DNA of 64,000 nt from Notospermus geniculatus (lineage: Eukaryota; Nemertea; Pilidiophora; Heteronemertea; Lineidae): NCBI GenBank assembly GCA_002633025.1, contig NMRB01000958.1, positions 183,006 through 247,005 on the forward strand, read 5' to 3'. Under the pieces are notes generated by a model, which saw only the letters and a list, made by a program, of their open reading frames with translations, did not search any database and had not been told where the DNA came from. Positions within the stretch are counted from its first letter, which is position 1. The number at the start of each line of letters is the position of its first letter. Of this stretch, positions 63,650-64,000 are shown one piece after another. The position numbers were made by a program, and so were the translations under genes.

Positions 63650-64000
63650 GCCTACACCCGATTTCCAAGATAGCCACCTGGTGGCCATATTTGAAGTCCG
63701 ATCGGACCAAAATCCGCTACAGACATAGAGGGTACCTAGATACATCATCACACCTAATTTGAACAATCCAGGACAAATAGCCACGAAACGTGCCGCCCGA
63801 TGATGAAATTTCGAACTTTGACCTCTGTGACCTTGAAAATTAAGTCAGATCAAAAACCCGGGGGATATGTCGTGTATCCTCATAAGATGTACCTACGATA
63901 AAAATTTGATGACGATCCGATCAACGGTTAAGGCGAAACTGCACTTTAAAGGTTTTCGGTTCATCCCCCCTGGTGGCCAAGCCAGGAATCAGATCGGACC
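63650..64000 (-). repeat. Dispersed repeat R4, inverted, cut by the window edge
   Basis: GACCTCTGTGACCTTGAAAA and GCCACGAAACGTGCC are inverses of R4 words at 24645-25100. Confidence 0.65.

Overview
The window is eukaryotic nuclear DNA, most likely from a marine invertebrate deuterostome (echinoderm, hemichordate or lancelet grade). The evidence is split genes with GT-AG introns, an intronless rhodopsin-type GPCR, dense short inverted-repeat transposons, tRNA-derived SINE-like repeats and many TAGGCCTA and TACATGTA words. I see no bacterial operon, CRISPR array or phage module. The species cannot be settled from this sequence. Two assembly gaps (13938-14512 and 39383-39656) and two single unknown bases interrupt it.

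Layout. 0-4.6 kb is palindromic repeats. 4982-6016 (minus) is a single-exon class A GPCR. 6.5-14 kb is repeats, including one copy of a several-kb duplicated block (about 9.2-13.2 kb) with a conserved unknown reading frame. 15.6-31.8 kb holds the second block copy (about 21.5-27.1 kb), split by several transposons, and two copies of a secreted PAN/apple-like exon (16.2-16.5 and 31.3-31.6 kb). 32.7-49.0 kb (minus) is the main gene, an NRF-6-like protein (nose resistant to fluoxetine; NRF domain plus acyltransferase-3 membrane domain). I reassembled it from 15 exons whose junction phases all agree. One exon is missing, and the second gap lies where it should be. 49-53 kb carries two palindromic transposons with 9-bp target duplications. 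53.1-56.2 kb (minus) has two diverged tandem paralogues that look like beta-propeller proteins. 56-64 kb is repeats plus another PAN-like exon with a possible signal peptide just upstream in a different frame (61.8-62.2 kb).

No shared pathway links the genes. The NRF-like protein, the PAN exons and the GPCR all point to membrane or secreted products, but their neighbourhood looks like chance in a repeat-rich region. The most informative signals are structural: a reconstructable gene with transposons sitting very close to its splice sites, two duplicated blocks that record empty and filled insertion sites, a palindrome carrying a start codon plus splice donor on both arms, and a palindromic element family with 9-bp target duplications that I cannot name. 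I did not find a clearly new enzymatic system.
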